A stretch of DNA of 64,000 nucleotides from Vibrio qingdaonensis (lineage in GTDB: Bacteria > Pseudomonadota > Gammaproteobacteria > Enterobacterales > Vibrionaceae). The stretch lies in the NCBI RefSeq assembly GCF_026191675.1, contig NZ_JAKRRY010000012.1, positions 62,001 through 126,000 of the forward strand, written 5' to 3'. The position numbers and the translations under genes were made by a program. Shown here piece by piece: positions 53,366-62,981 of the stretch. The notes beneath the pieces are model-generated. The model was not told where the DNA came from. It made no database searches and saw nothing but the letters and a program-made list of their open reading frames with translations. Each line of letters opens with the position of its first letter. Position 1 is the stretch's first letter.

Positions 53366-54427
53366 ATGAGCCACATCTTAGACTCAATTGATACAATCTA
53401 CCCATTCCCTCCAAAGCCTGTTGTATTGACGGACAAGGAGAAAGCACAGCATATTGCAACAATTAAAACGTTGTTGCAGGAAAAGGATGCTGTCCTTATT
53501 GCCCACTACTATACCGATCCGGAAATCCAAGCGTTAGCTGAGGAAACAGGCGGATTTGTGGGTGACTCTCTAGAAATGGCCAAGTTTGGCAACCGCCATT
53601 CAGCCTCTACGCTGATTATTGCTGGCGTTCGTTTTATGGGCGAATCTGCAAAAATTCTCACTCCAGAAAAACGCATTCTAATGCCGACCTTAGAAGCGGA
53701 ATGTTCATTAGATTTAGGTTGTCCTGAAGACAAGTTTTCTGCGTTTTGTGACGCGCACCCAGACCATACGGTTGTGGTTTATGCCAATACCTCCGCTGCG
53801 GTAAAAGCTCGCGCAGATTGGGTTGTCACATCCAGTATTGCTTTGGAAATTGTTGAGCACCTAGACGCGGAAGACAAGCCAATCATTTGGGGACCAGACC
53901 GTCACCTAGGCTCTTACATCGCCAACCAAACCGGTGCGGATATGCTGTTGTGGCAAGGCGAGTGTATTGTTCACGATGAATTCTCGGCAAAAGCACTAAA
54001 AGACATGAAGTCGGTTTACCCAGAAGCGGCAATTTTGGTGCACCCAGAATCACCAGCCAGCGTGGTTGAACTAGCGGATTGTGTAGGCTCTACCAGCCAG
54101 TTAATTAAAGCGGCAAAAGCGCTACCCAATAAGCAACTGATCGTCGCGACTGATAAAGGCATTTTCTTTAAGATGCAACAATTGGTGCCAGAGAAAGAGC
54201 TGATTGAAGCACCAACCGCTGGCGCTGGCGCCACGTGTCGAAGCTGTGCGCATTGCCCTTGGATGGCAATGAATGGCTTAAAAGCGATTGAAAGTGCATT
54301 AACCGAAGGCGGCGAAGAACACGAAATCTTTGTTGATGAAGCCGTTCGCGTGAAATCACTGATCCCGCTTAATCGCATGCTTGATTTTGCAGAGCAGCTG
54401 CAATTGCAGGTGAAAGGCAACGCGTAG
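53366..54427 (+). CDS. nadA: Quinolinate synthase NadA
   Basis: NadA condenses iminoaspartate with dihydroxyacetone phosphate to quinolinate for NAD synthesis, using a [4Fe-4S] cluster. The 353-residue product has [20 protein letters not shown] at the N-terminus, and cysteines in [21 protein letters not shown] and [13 protein letters not shown], where the cluster ligands of the family lie. It stands alone after the tol-pal operon, an arrangement also seen in enterobacteria. Confidence 0.97.
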   Translation: MSHILDSIDTIYPFPPKPVVLTDKEKAQHIATIKTLLQEKDAVLIAHYYTDPEIQALAEETGGFVGDSLEMAKFGNRHSASTLIIAGVRFMGESAKILTPEKRILMPTLEAECSLDLGCPEDKFSAFCDAHPDHTVVVYANTSAAVKARADWVVTSSIALEIVEHLDAEDKPIIWGPDRHLGSYIANQTGADMLLWQGECIVHDEFSAKALKDMKSVYPEAAILVHPESPASVVELADCVGSTSQLIKAAKALPNKQLIVATDKGIFFKMQQLVPEKELIEAPTAGAGATCRSCAHCPWMAMNGLKAIESALTEGGEEHEIFVDEAVRVKSLIPLNRMLDFAEQLQLQVKGNA

Positions 54428-54461
54428 CCTTTCATCAGTAATTTGTGATCGAATTTTAAAT

Positions 54462-54486
54462 AAACCAGCCATTTGGCTGGTTTTTT
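54462..54486 (+). terminator. Rho-independent terminator after nadA
   Basis: AAACCAGCC and GGCTGGTTT pair around ATTT, followed by T. Confidence 0.92.
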
Positions 54487-54615
54487 CATATATGCTTATA
54501 AGAACGCCATTCAGCATGGTTATGCTAATGGCGAGTTTAATCGCAGTTAAGTTAATAGAAGTACATTAATAACGGTTACGTTAAGAATAGCTTTCCGACA
54601 CAAGTAAGGAACACT

Positions 54616-55650
54616 GTGGTCATTTGGTTGCAACTAAGAAAATGGTTTCATTCTCATTTATTTGAACTCAAGCTGAGAAGCCTTGCGACCCTATTAGGGC
54701 TGTATGTGCTGCTTTCCTGGGGGCTGTTGTGGTTGAGTGGAGAAACCGACCTCACCGTACCTATTTCCCAGTTTGTATATTTTATGATTGTGACGGCCTC
54801 GACAGTGGGGTACGGCGATCTGTCGCCAAGTACCGAGCCTGGTCGCTGGGTAACCGTCCTTTTTATTATCCCTGGTGGTCTTAGCTTGTTCGCCGCTTTA
54901 CTCGGACGATTAGCGGCATTAGGGCTTGATTATTGGCGCTCAGGACAACTCGGTAGAAGGACAGTAAAAGTGGATCAACACATTTTAATTTTGGGCTGGA
55001 ATGGACAGCGGACCATGCACCTTATTCGAATGCTTCAACACGAAGAGACGGGACGCAGGCCCATTGTCTTGTGTAGTCGTTCTGACATAGAGAACCCGTT
55101 ACCCGGAGAGATAGAGTTTGTTAAAGTAAATAGCTATACCGACGGTCGCGAAATGGAGAAGACTAACATTGAGCAGGCGAGCTGCATTTTGATTGACAAC
55201 CCGGAAGACGACATCACGTTGTCTGCGGCGTTGTATTGCGCCAATCGCAACCCAACCGCGCATTTATTGGTGTACTTTAAAGATGAAGCGCTGAGCGAGC
55301 TACTTAGCCAGCATTGCCCTAATTCTGAATGTATCCCGGCTGTGGGGGCGGAGATGTTAGCAAAGGCTGCTGTTGATCCCGGCTCAAGTGCATTACATCA
55401 AGAACTGTTGAGCTCGACTCGCGGTATGACACAGTATTCCACCCGCTACCCAGACAGCGCTACAGAAACCAGTGTAGAAGTGCTGTTCCAATGGATGAAG
55501 CGAGACTACCAAGCCACATTGATTGCCATTGATGACGGCGCCGGAATTGCGTTAAACCCCGATCTTACTCAAGCAGTACACGCAGGTTGCAAGCTATTTT
55601 ATATTGCCGACGAACGTATTGAGGACTTTTCTTGGTCGTCGATTCGCTGA
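54616..55650 (+). CDS. Two-TM potassium channel with RCK/TrkA-N domain
   Basis: The 344-residue product has two membrane helices (about 22-42 and 77-97) around the pore loop. The selectivity filter TVGYGD is at 63-68. A cytoplasmic Rossmann-like RCK domain starts near residue 115 (QHILILGWNGQR). This is the MthK-like layout and should give a ligand-gated K+ channel or filter in the inner membrane. The start is a GTG with AAGGA eight bases upstream. No partner gene is adjacent. Confidence 0.9.
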   Translation: MVIWLQLRKWFHSHLFELKLRSLATLLGLYVLLSWGLLWLSGETDLTVPISQFVYFMIVTASTVGYGDLSPSTEPGRWVTVLFIIPGGLSLFAALLGRLAALGLDYWRSGQLGRRTVKVDQHILILGWNGQRTMHLIRMLQHEETGRRPIVLCSRSDIENPLPGEIEFVKVNSYTDGREMEKTNIEQASCILIDNPEDDITLSAALYCANRNPTAHLLVYFKDEALSELLSQHCPNSECIPAVGAEMLAKAAVDPGSSALHQELLSSTRGMTQYSTRYPDSATETSVEVLFQWMKRDYQATLIAIDDGAGIALNPDLTQAVHAGCKLFYIADERIEDFSWSSIR

Positions 55651-55899
55651 CGCTAAGAGCCTGCTTTGAATTGTGGTTTCACCCCTTAGCCCTTTCCAAT
55701 TCTACTCGTGATTGCGGTGGGGCAGCCCTGTGAAGGTAGCCGTTATTTTTCTTTGGTATTCTTTTCGCAGGAAGCGACAATTTCGAAGCAGGGCGTCGGA
55801 TAGACGGCGGAGTGAAAAAGGTGGAATATATGCACTAATCATAAACACTCATTGCATGATAGTGATAACCATGGCCAATGTAAAAACCCAAAATATAAC

Positions 55900-55928
55900 T
55901 TGATACAAATACCCATTCTGTTTATTAT
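55900..55928 (+). promoter_or_regulatory. Sigma-70-type promoter of the outer-membrane gene
   Basis: TTGATA (55900-55905) and TATTAT (55923-55928) are 17 bases apart, close to consensus. Transcription would begin near 55935, just before the palindrome. Confidence 0.6.
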
Positions 55929-55943
55929 GCGCCCGTTTTTAAT

Positions 55944-55965
55944 AATGAATGAACGTTCATTCATT
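55944..55965. promoter_or_regulatory. Perfect 22-bp palindrome, TetR-type operator
   Basis: AATGAATGAAC is followed at once by its reverse complement. Such perfect AT-rich palindromes with TGAAC/GTTCA centres are typical of TetR-family operators. It lies downstream of a good promoter and 22 bases before the chosen start codon, so a bound repressor would block transcription. No TetR gene is nearby in the window. Confidence 0.75.
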
Positions 55966-55987
55966 TGCTTCTGGAATCATTAAATCT

Positions 55988-57289
55988 ATGCGCGTACTTT
56001 CTTCGATTGTTTCCGTTACTTTGCTTACTGGCGCAATTTCCGCCCAGGCAGAAGAGACAGTCGCCATTCCTTCTTATGCACAACTGGCTATCGATAAAGC
56101 GTCGATGGAGTTTGAACCGGATCTCGCAACCGCGGAGAAAACCGTCGAATCTTATGATCAAGCCGTGGATCGCCTAAAGGACGAACCAGACAGTGACCGC
56201 TATGACGACACTATCACCGATTTAAAATACGGCAAAAAACATTATCAAGAAATCAATGGTATGCCGATGTTTAGCTTTTTGGGTGGCCCGGCTTATACAC
56301 CCGAGCAGGGGTTGTTGGTTGCCGCTGGGGGATTGTACTCTTTCAAAACCACTCGTGAGCAAGAGCAGTTGCAACGCTCAAGTGTCTCCATGTTTGTCAT
56401 TGGCAACTACGTCGATTCAGAAGTCGGTTATGGACTTCGTGCCAAACACTCTTTGTTTTGGAACAACAACGATATCCAGTTCGAAGGGGCGTGGAATGCG
56501 GGGACACAAAGTAAGCACTATTGGGGTGTTGGCTATGATGCGGCGCAAAACTTTGAATCTGGTGATGTGACCCAGTACAAAGCCACTGTGACCAACTATG
56601 AAGGGACCTTAACGTTCCGAGTGCATGATAACTGGTTTGCTGGGCCCGCACTGCGAGTCAACTACTTCAACCCTACAACCGTGCCCGATTCGGCGCTGCT
56701 TGATGAAAATTTTGCTGAGTTTAAAGACAAGCCATTTACTTGGGGGGTGGGCGCCACCTTGCAATATGACAGTCGCGATGTGGCTGTGAATGCATGGAGT
56801 GGGTCACTTTTCCGTACCGAGGCGCTGACATACAGCGAAGCCTTGGGTAGCCAGGCGGACTATGAAAAGTTGGACTTGGAATTTCGACATTTCTATAGCG
56901 TTGAAGAAGGTCGTGTGATCGCCCTTCTCAGCCAATACCAGCAGGCTTTTGGTGATGTACCTTACTATGATATGCCAGAGCTTGGTGGCGCTAGCTCTAT
57001 GCGTGGCTACCATCAAGGCCAGTATCGTGACCGTGTGACGGCCGAAGTCACCGCTGAGTATCGCCATACCTTCCGTCGCAGTGGCGGCGGCTTGTCTGCT
57101 CATGGTATGACGCTGTGGAGTGGGGTAGGTGCGGTGGGTAATTCTGCGGAAGACTTAGCCGGGCACGCCATTCTATCTTACGGTGCAGGCTATCGTTACG
57201 AGCTGCAACCTAGAATGAACATCCGACTCGACTTAGGTATGGGTAAGCATGGCGCGGCATTTTATTTTAACTTTACAGAAGCGTTTTAA
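55988..57289 (+). CDS. Omp85-type outer-membrane barrel protein without POTRA domains
   Basis: The 433-residue product has a signal peptide (MRVLSSIVSVTLLTGAISAQA), then a helical linker of about 70 residues, then a beta-barrel that ends in Phe. GGASSMRGYHQGQYRDR near residue 345 is the GG...RGY...RD motif of BamA/TamA-family barrels. No POTRA repeats are visible, so it is a short D15-type protein rather than an assembly machine. An upstream in-frame start at 55949 lies inside the palindrome and was rejected. The last codons are part of a tandem repeat. Confidence 0.85.
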   Translation: MRVLSSIVSVTLLTGAISAQAEETVAIPSYAQLAIDKASMEFEPDLATAEKTVESYDQAVDRLKDEPDSDRYDDTITDLKYGKKHYQEINGMPMFSFLGGPAYTPEQGLLVAAGGLYSFKTTREQEQLQRSSVSMFVIGNYVDSEVGYGLRAKHSLFWNNNDIQFEGAWNAGTQSKHYWGVGYDAAQNFESGDVTQYKATVTNYEGTLTFRVHDNWFAGPALRVNYFNPTTVPDSALLDENFAEFKDKPFTWGVGATLQYDSRDVAVNAWSGSLFRTEALTYSEALGSQADYEKLDLEFRHFYSVEEGRVIALLSQYQQAFGDVPYYDMPELGGASSMRGYHQGQYRDRVTAEVTAEYRHTFRRSGGGLSAHGMTLWSGVGAVGNSAEDLAGHAILSYGAGYRYELQPRMNIRLDLGMGKHGAAFYFNFTEAF

Positions 57290-57348
57290 CGTTACGGAAG
57301 CATCTTAACGTTACGGAAGCGTCTTAACGTTACAGATGCGTTTAAACC
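57273..57348 (+). repeat. Four 19-bp tandem repeats at the 3' end of the barrel gene
   Basis: Units start at 57273, 57292, 57311 and 57330 and resemble TTACGGAAGCGTCTTAACG. The first unit encodes the C-terminal residues TEAF and the stop codon of the barrel gene; the next three follow it. The fourth is diverged. Confidence 0.92.
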
Positions 57349-57486
57349 GCTCATGAGTCATGCCTAATGAGTTGTTAAGCATGATAGGGGCACTTACTCT
57401 TTTATTCGTTTAAGTGCCTTACTCATGTACATACCTAATTAATTTACAATGATTGCCAATCAAGCCCTTCGTTAAGTGAAGTGCTT

Positions 57487-58479
57487 ATGGCTTCTTACCA
57501 CCAATATTTAACCCCTAAAACTGGAACACCTATTTTGATTAGATTACTAACCATTATGATAGTGCTTTGTGCTCATACCGTATTTAATACCGTTAAGGCC
57601 GCAGGCAGTGAGTTAATAGAACAAGTCGAAAGAGAAAAAAACCAAGCGCATTGGAGCGGCTTACCGATTTGGGGGGAGCAAGTTCGTGAAATGGGCTATG
57701 AGTTACCTATTCCTGTTGGTTTTGGCGTGTACATGAACTCGCAGGATGTGGAATACATCGCGACCGATGACTTTAAAATTGACGCGACAGGTGGCGTGCT
57801 GGGCGGCTTTGGTAAGCCTGCTCATTACGTGGTGCCGGCTGATGATGTTGCTATCAAAGGAACCGATAAGAGCGTTCAATTGCGAGCCGATGCTTGGGTA
57901 TTTCCATTTCTCAACATATATGGCTTGGCGGGTTATACAGAAGGCAATAAAGAGATCAGTGCTGACTTATCGAACGCGACTCGCAATGGCAAACCGTTTG
58001 GCGTGCCCGCGACGATTCCAATTAATATCGAATATCAAGCCTACAACCTTGGTATTGGTGCCGTAATTGCCACACAAATCGACGTAATTGAGGGCATCAA
58101 CCCCATTATTATCACCGCAGCGGGCGCAGTGACAAACGCTTGGACAACCACTACCGACAGTACTATTTTGACTAAAATTGGTTCGCTGCGAGTTGGACAA
58201 CGTTATGATGTCCCGTATGGAAAACTGGCATTGTTATTGGGTTATCAGTATCAAAGTATCGAGCAAAACGTGACGGGTAGCTTAACCAACTTGCAAGTCG
58301 GCGGGATTAACCTTGCCGATGAATTGCAGTTCGACGTGGACTTAAAAAGCAAAGAAACCTCCAATATGTCACTGGCGGCGGTGTATGATTTTGGCTATGA
58401 AAAAGAATGGAATTTAATGGCGGAATACAGCTTTCTCAATTGGAATCAGCTGATTGTGGCAGTAGGGTATCGATTTTAG
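57487..58479 (+). CDS. Predicted outer-membrane beta-barrel protein, family not recognised
   Basis: The 330-residue product has a signal-like hydrophobic stretch (LIRLLTIMIVLCAHTVFNTV) ending near KAAG, and alternating polar/apolar strands with a final Phe (VAVGYRF), which suggests an outer-membrane barrel. I do not recognise a named family. An in-frame GTG at 57481 is an alternative start. It follows the Omp85-type gene in the same direction by about 200 bases and may share its control. A terminator hairpin follows. Confidence 0.75.
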   Translation: MASYHQYLTPKTGTPILIRLLTIMIVLCAHTVFNTVKAAGSELIEQVEREKNQAHWSGLPIWGEQVREMGYELPIPVGFGVYMNSQDVEYIATDDFKIDATGGVLGGFGKPAHYVVPADDVAIKGTDKSVQLRADAWVFPFLNIYGLAGYTEGNKEISADLSNATRNGKPFGVPATIPINIEYQAYNLGIGAVIATQIDVIEGINPIIITAAGAVTNAWTTTTDSTILTKIGSLRVGQRYDVPYGKLALLLGYQYQSIEQNVTGSLTNLQVGGINLADELQFDVDLKSKETSNMSLAAVYDFGYEKEWNLMAEYSFLNWNQLIVAVGYRF

Positions 58480-58515
58480 AGTGTGGCTTCTAGGGCGTAG
58501 AATGTCGTAAATAAA

Positions 58516-58546
58516 ACAAGCGCGTTATATTACGCGCTTATTTTTG
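58516..58546. terminator. Bidirectional terminator between the barrel gene and the yecA-family gene
   Basis: AAGCGCGT and ACGCGCTT pair perfectly around a six-base loop, with T on the plus strand. The genes on either side converge. Confidence 0.85.
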
Positions 58547-58567
58547 ATTAAAGCCGCGGCAGCGAGA

Positions 58568-59137
58568 CTATTGTTGCTCTGCCAAGACCGCGCCTTTCTG
58601 CGTGATGCCACACAGCATGATAGGCATGGCATTAAAGATCTCTTCGAACTGCTCTAACCCTTCAATACCTTGGGCTTGAAGCGTGGCAATGGAGGTTTCA
58701 GGATCAAACAGCATACTCAGTGACAACAAAACACCGCCCAATAGCGCATTGTCTTCGCTGTTCTCTGGCATCAACGTTTCCCAGTCATCACGCGCTAATT
58801 GCCAGCCTTGCAATACTCCTTCACAGAAATCTTTCGTCTGTTGAGACACAATCTCTGCTTCGTCTAATTGGCAGCCTTCTGGCCAAACCCACTCGCCATC
58901 AAGCAGTGCAGGGCGGTACGTGTTCCACAACGCAATGACGGCGTGCGCGTAGCTTTCCAGCTGTTCACCAGACGTGAACGGCGCCACTTCTTCACCGCCC
59001 CACAAGAACGGTAGCCATTCTTCTGGAGGTAAGGTATGAGGGGCAGAAGCCATAGATGCGACAAAACCTTGAGTTTGTGCTTCGTTCAATAGTTTTCCAT
59101 CGAGTTCAGGAAGGGAAAGGATGTCTTTTAATGCCAA
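58568..59137 (-). CDS. YecA/YgfB family protein (UPF0149)
   Basis: The 189-residue helical product belongs to the UPF0149 family. LNEAQTQGFVASMASAP and DFCEGVLQGWQLARDDW are typical blocks. It lacks the C-terminal SEC-C zinc motif that E. coli YecA carries, so it is closer to the core domain or to YgfB. The role is not known. It is divergent from the hybrid kinase gene. Confidence 0.82.
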   Translation of the reverse strand: MALKDILSLPELDGKLLNEAQTQGFVASMASAPHTLPPEEWLPFLWGGEEVAPFTSGEQLESYAHAVIALWNTYRPALLDGEWVWPEGCQLDEAEIVSQQTKDFCEGVLQGWQLARDDWETLMPENSEDNALLGGVLLSLSMLFDPETSIATLQAQGIEGLEQFEEIFNAMPIMLCGITQKGAVLAEQQ

Positions 59138-59334
59138 AATGATTTACCGTTAAGATGTAAATGATAGTTAATAGTAACAAGCTATCGGTTGATAAAGCTA
59201 TAGGTCAATATCGTGATCGTCATATTATTCGTGGTAACAGCATAACCAAGACGCACAGACCTACCCATCCGTTGGTGATCGACGTTGTTAACTGTTACTC
59301 GCCCGCTCTACAACAAAGGACTGTTTCGCTCATT

Positions 59335-61530
59335 ATGTTGATCCGAAAATCGTTGAAGAAGAAAAGCATCATTGCGCTAACGATCTATCTGGCCATCTTT
59401 ATTGCTGTCTTCGGTAGCATTACTTATTGGGTAGTAGAGTCGCCAGTAAGACAGAAGCTGGAAGAAAATCTCGACCTTAAAAACGAGCTCCTTGCATCTG
59501 AAATGTCTGCTCCGATGCACAGTTCGGTTGGGGTGCTCAAAAGTGTGGTTGGGTTAGGGCAGGCCATTCAAGATACCCGCGCTTTAGATTCGTCTCTGCG
59601 GCAAATTTTCAAGCTTAATGATGGTATTGTTGTCAGTGGCGGTTTGTGGCCAGAACCTTTCTCTGTTAGCGCGAACGAGCGCTTCTCCAGTTTGTTTTAT
59701 AACCGAACGGCCAATGGTGATGTGGATAAAATCGACCTTTGGAACAATCCCGAGGCGCAGGGTTACCATATAGAACCGTGGTACACCTCGGTTTCTGGAA
59801 AGCCAGTCAACACCGTAGCGTGGTCTGAAGTGTACATTGACCCCTACACGCATGTGCAAATGATTACGGCCTCTTCCCCGTACTATGTTGATGGCAGCTT
59901 TGCTGGGGTAGCCACCGTTGATCTCTCCTTAAATAATCTAATTCGCTTTGTGAAACGGAAGGCCCAAGAGCAAGATCTCGGCATTGTGGTGCGAGACGCC
60001 AGCAACCAGGTCATTACCGAATATAACTTTCGTGTTAGCCGAGACGTCTACACCAGCTCACGCAGTTTTGGGGATTTTAATTGGCACTTGGAAGTTGTTA
60101 ACGCTCGCCGCCTAGTGGCAGATCAAGTGTTTGATATCGTAATGGGCGTAGAACGCGGCATCATTCCGGTGCTACTGATTTGTGTCATGTTTGGCTATTA
60201 CCTAATTAATCAGTACTTAATAAAGCCTATCGCCATTATCGCCAAAAAAGCCGATGCATCACGTCAAGGCGGCAATATAGACATGCAATATGACAGCCCG
60301 GATGAAATTCGCTACCTGATTGATTCCTTTAACCAAAAGACGGTCTATCTTGAACAAGAGCGTATTAAAGCCCAAGCATCTACCAAAGCGAAAACCGCGT
60401 TTCTTGCGACTTTATCACATGAAATTCGCACGCCAATGAATGGCGTACTGGGCACCGCTCAGCTGCTACTTAAATCCGATCTCACCATAGAACAACGTAA
60501 GCACTTAAAAACACTTTATGGCTCTGGCGAGCATATGATGGCGCTGCTGAATGAAATACTCGACTACTCCAAAATTGAACAAGGCCATCTTGAGCTAGAG
60601 AAAAGCCCGTTTCCGCTTAGTTCTATCATTGGCAGCATTCACAGTGTGTACCACACCTTGTGTAATGAAAAAGGGCTGATATTTAATGTACATTCTGACG
60701 TCGATGAATCACGTTGGTATGAAGGTGATAAAGCGCGCTTAAGACAAGTGCTGTTTAACCTTTTAAATAATGCTGTGAAGTTTACATCCGAAGGCCAGGT
60801 GGACGTGTACTTTAGTGAAGTGACTAAAAACGACAAAAACCAACTCAAAATTAGAGTCAAAGATACAGGCATTGGTATTTCAGATCACGCGCAATCGCGA
60901 ATATTCAAACCCTTTGAACAAGCAGAATCCAGTACGACACGCCGATTTGGTGGTACAGGGCTTGGGCTGGCAATTGTTCGGGAAATTGTAGGCGGTATGG
61001 ATGGTAATATTGTTCTCACCAGCCAAGAGGGACAGGGAACACAATTTGATATTACCTTGCAACTAGATTGTTGCGAGCCACAAGCTTCGGCGATTCATGT
61101 TGAAAGAAAGCTCGATTACCGCGGGTTGAATGTGTTGATAGTGGAAGACAACCGCACCAATACCATCATTATCGAGACTTTCATGCGTAGAAAAGGCTTT
61201 ACCACTCATAGCGTAGAGAACGGCGAGCTTGCATTGTCAGCCATTACCGAACGCCAGTATGACTTAGTGTTAATGGATAATCACATGCCAGTAATGGATG
61301 GTGTGGCCTCTATTTCTGAGATCCGTCATATGGATGGCCCAGAAAAAGACATACTCATCTTTGGCTGTACCGCAGACGTCTTTAAAGAAACCCGAGAGCG
61401 CATGTTAGCGGCAGGCGCAGACTTTATCGTGGCAAAACCTATCGACGAGCGCGTATTAGATGATGCGCTGTATCAGTACGCTGGTAAGCTATTTCAATAC
61501 CAGAGCACGACGCACTCACCAGCCTCCTGA
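59335..61530 (+). CDS. Hybrid sensor histidine kinase with Cache sensor
   Basis: The 731-residue product has a first membrane helix (about 13-33), a periplasmic Cache-like sensor (WYTSVSGKPVNTVAWSEVY, GSFAGVATVDLSLNNLI), a second helix near 270-290, a HAMP-like linker, a HisKA domain with His362 (LATLSHEIRTPMNG), an ATPase domain (NLLNNAVKFT, DTGIGIS, GGTGLGLAIVREI) and a receiver domain with Asp648 (LVLMDNHMPVMDG). There is no HPt domain or response regulator next to it, so its phosphorelay partner lies elsewhere. The frame stays open to 59161, but MLIRKSLKKKS is the natural start. Confidence 0.92.
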   Translation: MLIRKSLKKKSIIALTIYLAIFIAVFGSITYWVVESPVRQKLEENLDLKNELLASEMSAPMHSSVGVLKSVVGLGQAIQDTRALDSSLRQIFKLNDGIVVSGGLWPEPFSVSANERFSSLFYNRTANGDVDKIDLWNNPEAQGYHIEPWYTSVSGKPVNTVAWSEVYIDPYTHVQMITASSPYYVDGSFAGVATVDLSLNNLIRFVKRKAQEQDLGIVVRDASNQVITEYNFRVSRDVYTSSRSFGDFNWHLEVVNARRLVADQVFDIVMGVERGIIPVLLICVMFGYYLINQYLIKPIAIIAKKADASRQGGNIDMQYDSPDEIRYLIDSFNQKTVYLEQERIKAQASTKAKTAFLATLSHEIRTPMNGVLGTAQLLLKSDLTIEQRKHLKTLYGSGEHMMALLNEILDYSKIEQGHLELEKSPFPLSSIIGSIHSVYHTLCNEKGLIFNVHSDVDESRWYEGDKARLRQVLFNLLNNAVKFTSEGQVDVYFSEVTKNDKNQLKIRVKDTGIGISDHAQSRIFKPFEQAESSTTRRFGGTGLGLAIVREIVGGMDGNIVLTSQEGQGTQFDITLQLDCCEPQASAIHVERKLDYRGLNVLIVEDNRTNTIIIETFMRRKGFTTHSVENGELALSAITERQYDLVLMDNHMPVMDGVASISEIRHMDGPEKDILIFGCTADVFKETRERMLAAGADFIVAKPIDERVLDDALYQYAGKLFQYQSTTHSPAS

Positions 61531-61991
61531 ACTCAAACCTCCCAAACTTCAAACTAACCATTATCCGCTAGAGGGCGAACCTCTAGCGGTGCTCCCATGC
61601 TTATATGTGCGCTTGCTATTCCTTTCTCTTTTTATAGATAACGCGTCATAAACATAAATGACGTGCTGCTAGCCGCTGATGACGAGATAACACACAAATA
61701 TCATACGGGATGCAACGCCCTTTCTGGTATTTAAGTTACCAAACCATCGCGCCAACTGCCTGATTGTAGGTTGGAAATCACCATTGTGTAGTAAAATTAC
61801 GTAATCTAGTGCTTTAATCTAACTAACCCTTAGTTATTGGTGATTAATTTACTATTTAACTTTAAATACGGAATGTAAAACTAATAATTTGGTGGTTTAA
61901 TAGCGTGAATTGCTAGTCTACTGTTTATGTCTAGCTTATTGGTTTGGTTGTACCTAAATTTATTAGGTAATTATTCTGTAGGAAAGAAGCG
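61531..61991. other. Intergenic region between the hybrid kinase and alaE
   Basis: About 460 bases hold no recognisable gene. A perfect 10-bp inverted repeat, CCGCTAGAGG and CCTCTAGCGG around GCGAA (61565-61589), follows the kinase gene and may be its terminator, though no T run follows. ATTACGTAAT, a small palindrome, is at 61796-61805. The rest is AT-rich and should contain the alaE promoter. Confidence 0.5.
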
Positions 61992-62441
61992 GTGAAACCT
62001 AAAGCTCCATTTTGTCTTCGCAACGCAGCAGCAGATACGTTTGCTATGGTTGTATTTTGTTTTGTGTCGGGCATGCTTATTGAAGTACTTGTGTCGGGTA
62101 TGACGTTTGAACAATCGCTAGCATCGCGTTTACTGTCTATCCCCGTTAATATTGCCATCGCCATGCCATACGGCCTGTTTCGTGATTGGGCATTAAAGCA
62201 AGGTGCGAAAGTATCGAATTCAGGCTTTATGAAAGCCACCGCTGACCTTATCGCTTACGTGGCATTCCAATCGCCAGTGTACGCCGCGATTTTGTTGACA
62301 GTTGGCGCATCCACCGAGCAAATCATTACCGCGGTATCGAGTAATGCTTTGGTGTCTTGTGGAATGGGCGTACTGTACGGTTACTTCTTAGATTACTGCC
62401 GACGTTGGTTCCGCGTACCGGGTTACTACCACGGCGCGTAA
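61992..62441 (+). CDS. alaE: L-alanine exporter AlaE
   Basis: AlaE is a small inner-membrane protein that exports excess L-alanine. The 149-residue product has about four hydrophobic segments. [20 protein letters not shown] near the N-terminus, [20 protein letters not shown] and [18 protein letters not shown] are the family blocks. The start is a GTG at 61992 with GGAAAGAAG before it. It is a single-gene unit and the last core gene before the tRNA. Confidence 0.92.
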   Translation: MKPKAPFCLRNAAADTFAMVVFCFVSGMLIEVLVSGMTFEQSLASRLLSIPVNIAIAMPYGLFRDWALKQGAKVSNSGFMKATADLIAYVAFQSPVYAAILLTVGASTEQIITAVSSNALVSCGMGVLYGYFLDYCRRWFRVPGYYHGA

Positions 62442-62580
62442 TCGCCGAACATTTGATCGAATTAAACAGAAAGTAGGCAAACAATTAAAAAAGAGCGCTT
62501 TTTTCCAAGTTTAGGGTTGACCAAGGCACGGATAATCATTAAATTAGCGCTCGTTGGCCAGCAAGGCTGACAAACAAAAC

Positions 62581-62668
62581 GGTGAGTTGTCCGAGTGGCT
62601 GAAGGAGCACGCCTGGAAAGTGTGTGTACGGCAACGTACCGAGAGTTCGAATCTCTCACTCACCGCCA
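62581..62668 (+). tRNA. tRNA-Ser (anticodon GGA)
   Basis: The 88-base gene folds as a class II tRNA. GGTGAGT pairs with ACTCACC, the anticodon loop reads CTGGAAA with GGA, a long variable arm (TGTGTACGGCAACGTAC) is present, and the T arm has GTTCGAATC. CCA is encoded. The gene is intact, and an integrase gene lies 313 bases after its 3' end. Confidence 0.97.
62648..62668 (+). other. Likely attachment site (attL) at the 3' end of tRNA-Ser
   Basis: P4-type integrases usually recombine at the T arm and acceptor end of a tRNA gene and restore it. The integrase lies just after this tRNA. The matching copy (attR) would be outside the window, so the exact core cannot be defined here. Confidence 0.5.
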
Positions 62669-62680
62669 CATTCAAGTTTA

Positions 62681-62704
62681 AAGACGTCTCAGGACGTCTT
62701 TTTT
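62681..62704 (+). terminator. Rho-independent terminator after tRNA-Ser
   Basis: AAGACGTC and GACGTCTT pair around TCAG, followed by T. Confidence 0.9.
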
Positions 62705-62783
62705 CTTATCTGAAACTTATCAAAATCAATCAGTTATGATTCCGTAGCATCCCATAATGTTCCGTAAAAGCCTTTGTTTTTCG

Positions 62784-62969
62784 TAATACCTAAAGTAATA
62801 CCCAGTATTCCTATCTAGTGCTAGTATTACTTTAGAGCATAAATTCAGGCATTACTTTGTTGTTACTTTTTCCACCAGCATGATCTATAACTTAATGTAA
62901 TTTAATTAGTTATCAGGCCATAAGTAATACCTAGATCTCCCAATGTTTATGCTCGTACCAGGTATTACT
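62784..62969. repeat. Six copies of an AGTAATACC-type motif upstream of the integrase
   Basis: The motif is at 62784-62792, 62795-62803 and 62924-62932 on the plus strand and at 62825-62832, 62850-62857 and 62961-62969 on the minus strand. The copies are near-identical and in both orientations. They fill the gap between the tRNA and the integrase and stop seven bases short of its binding site. Arm-type integrase sites or operator sites are the likely roles. Confidence 0.8.
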
Positions 62970-62981
62970 TGAGGGACCAAA

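Noticed and set aside
55712..55903. Short open frame before the outer-membrane gene
   Set aside because: No recognisable domain or start signals, and it overlaps the predicted promoter.
62961..62969. Link between the integrase-proximal GGTATTACT motif and the same nine bases in the cpoB minisatellite
   Set aside because: A shared nine-base AT-rich string is expected by chance; the contexts are unrelated.
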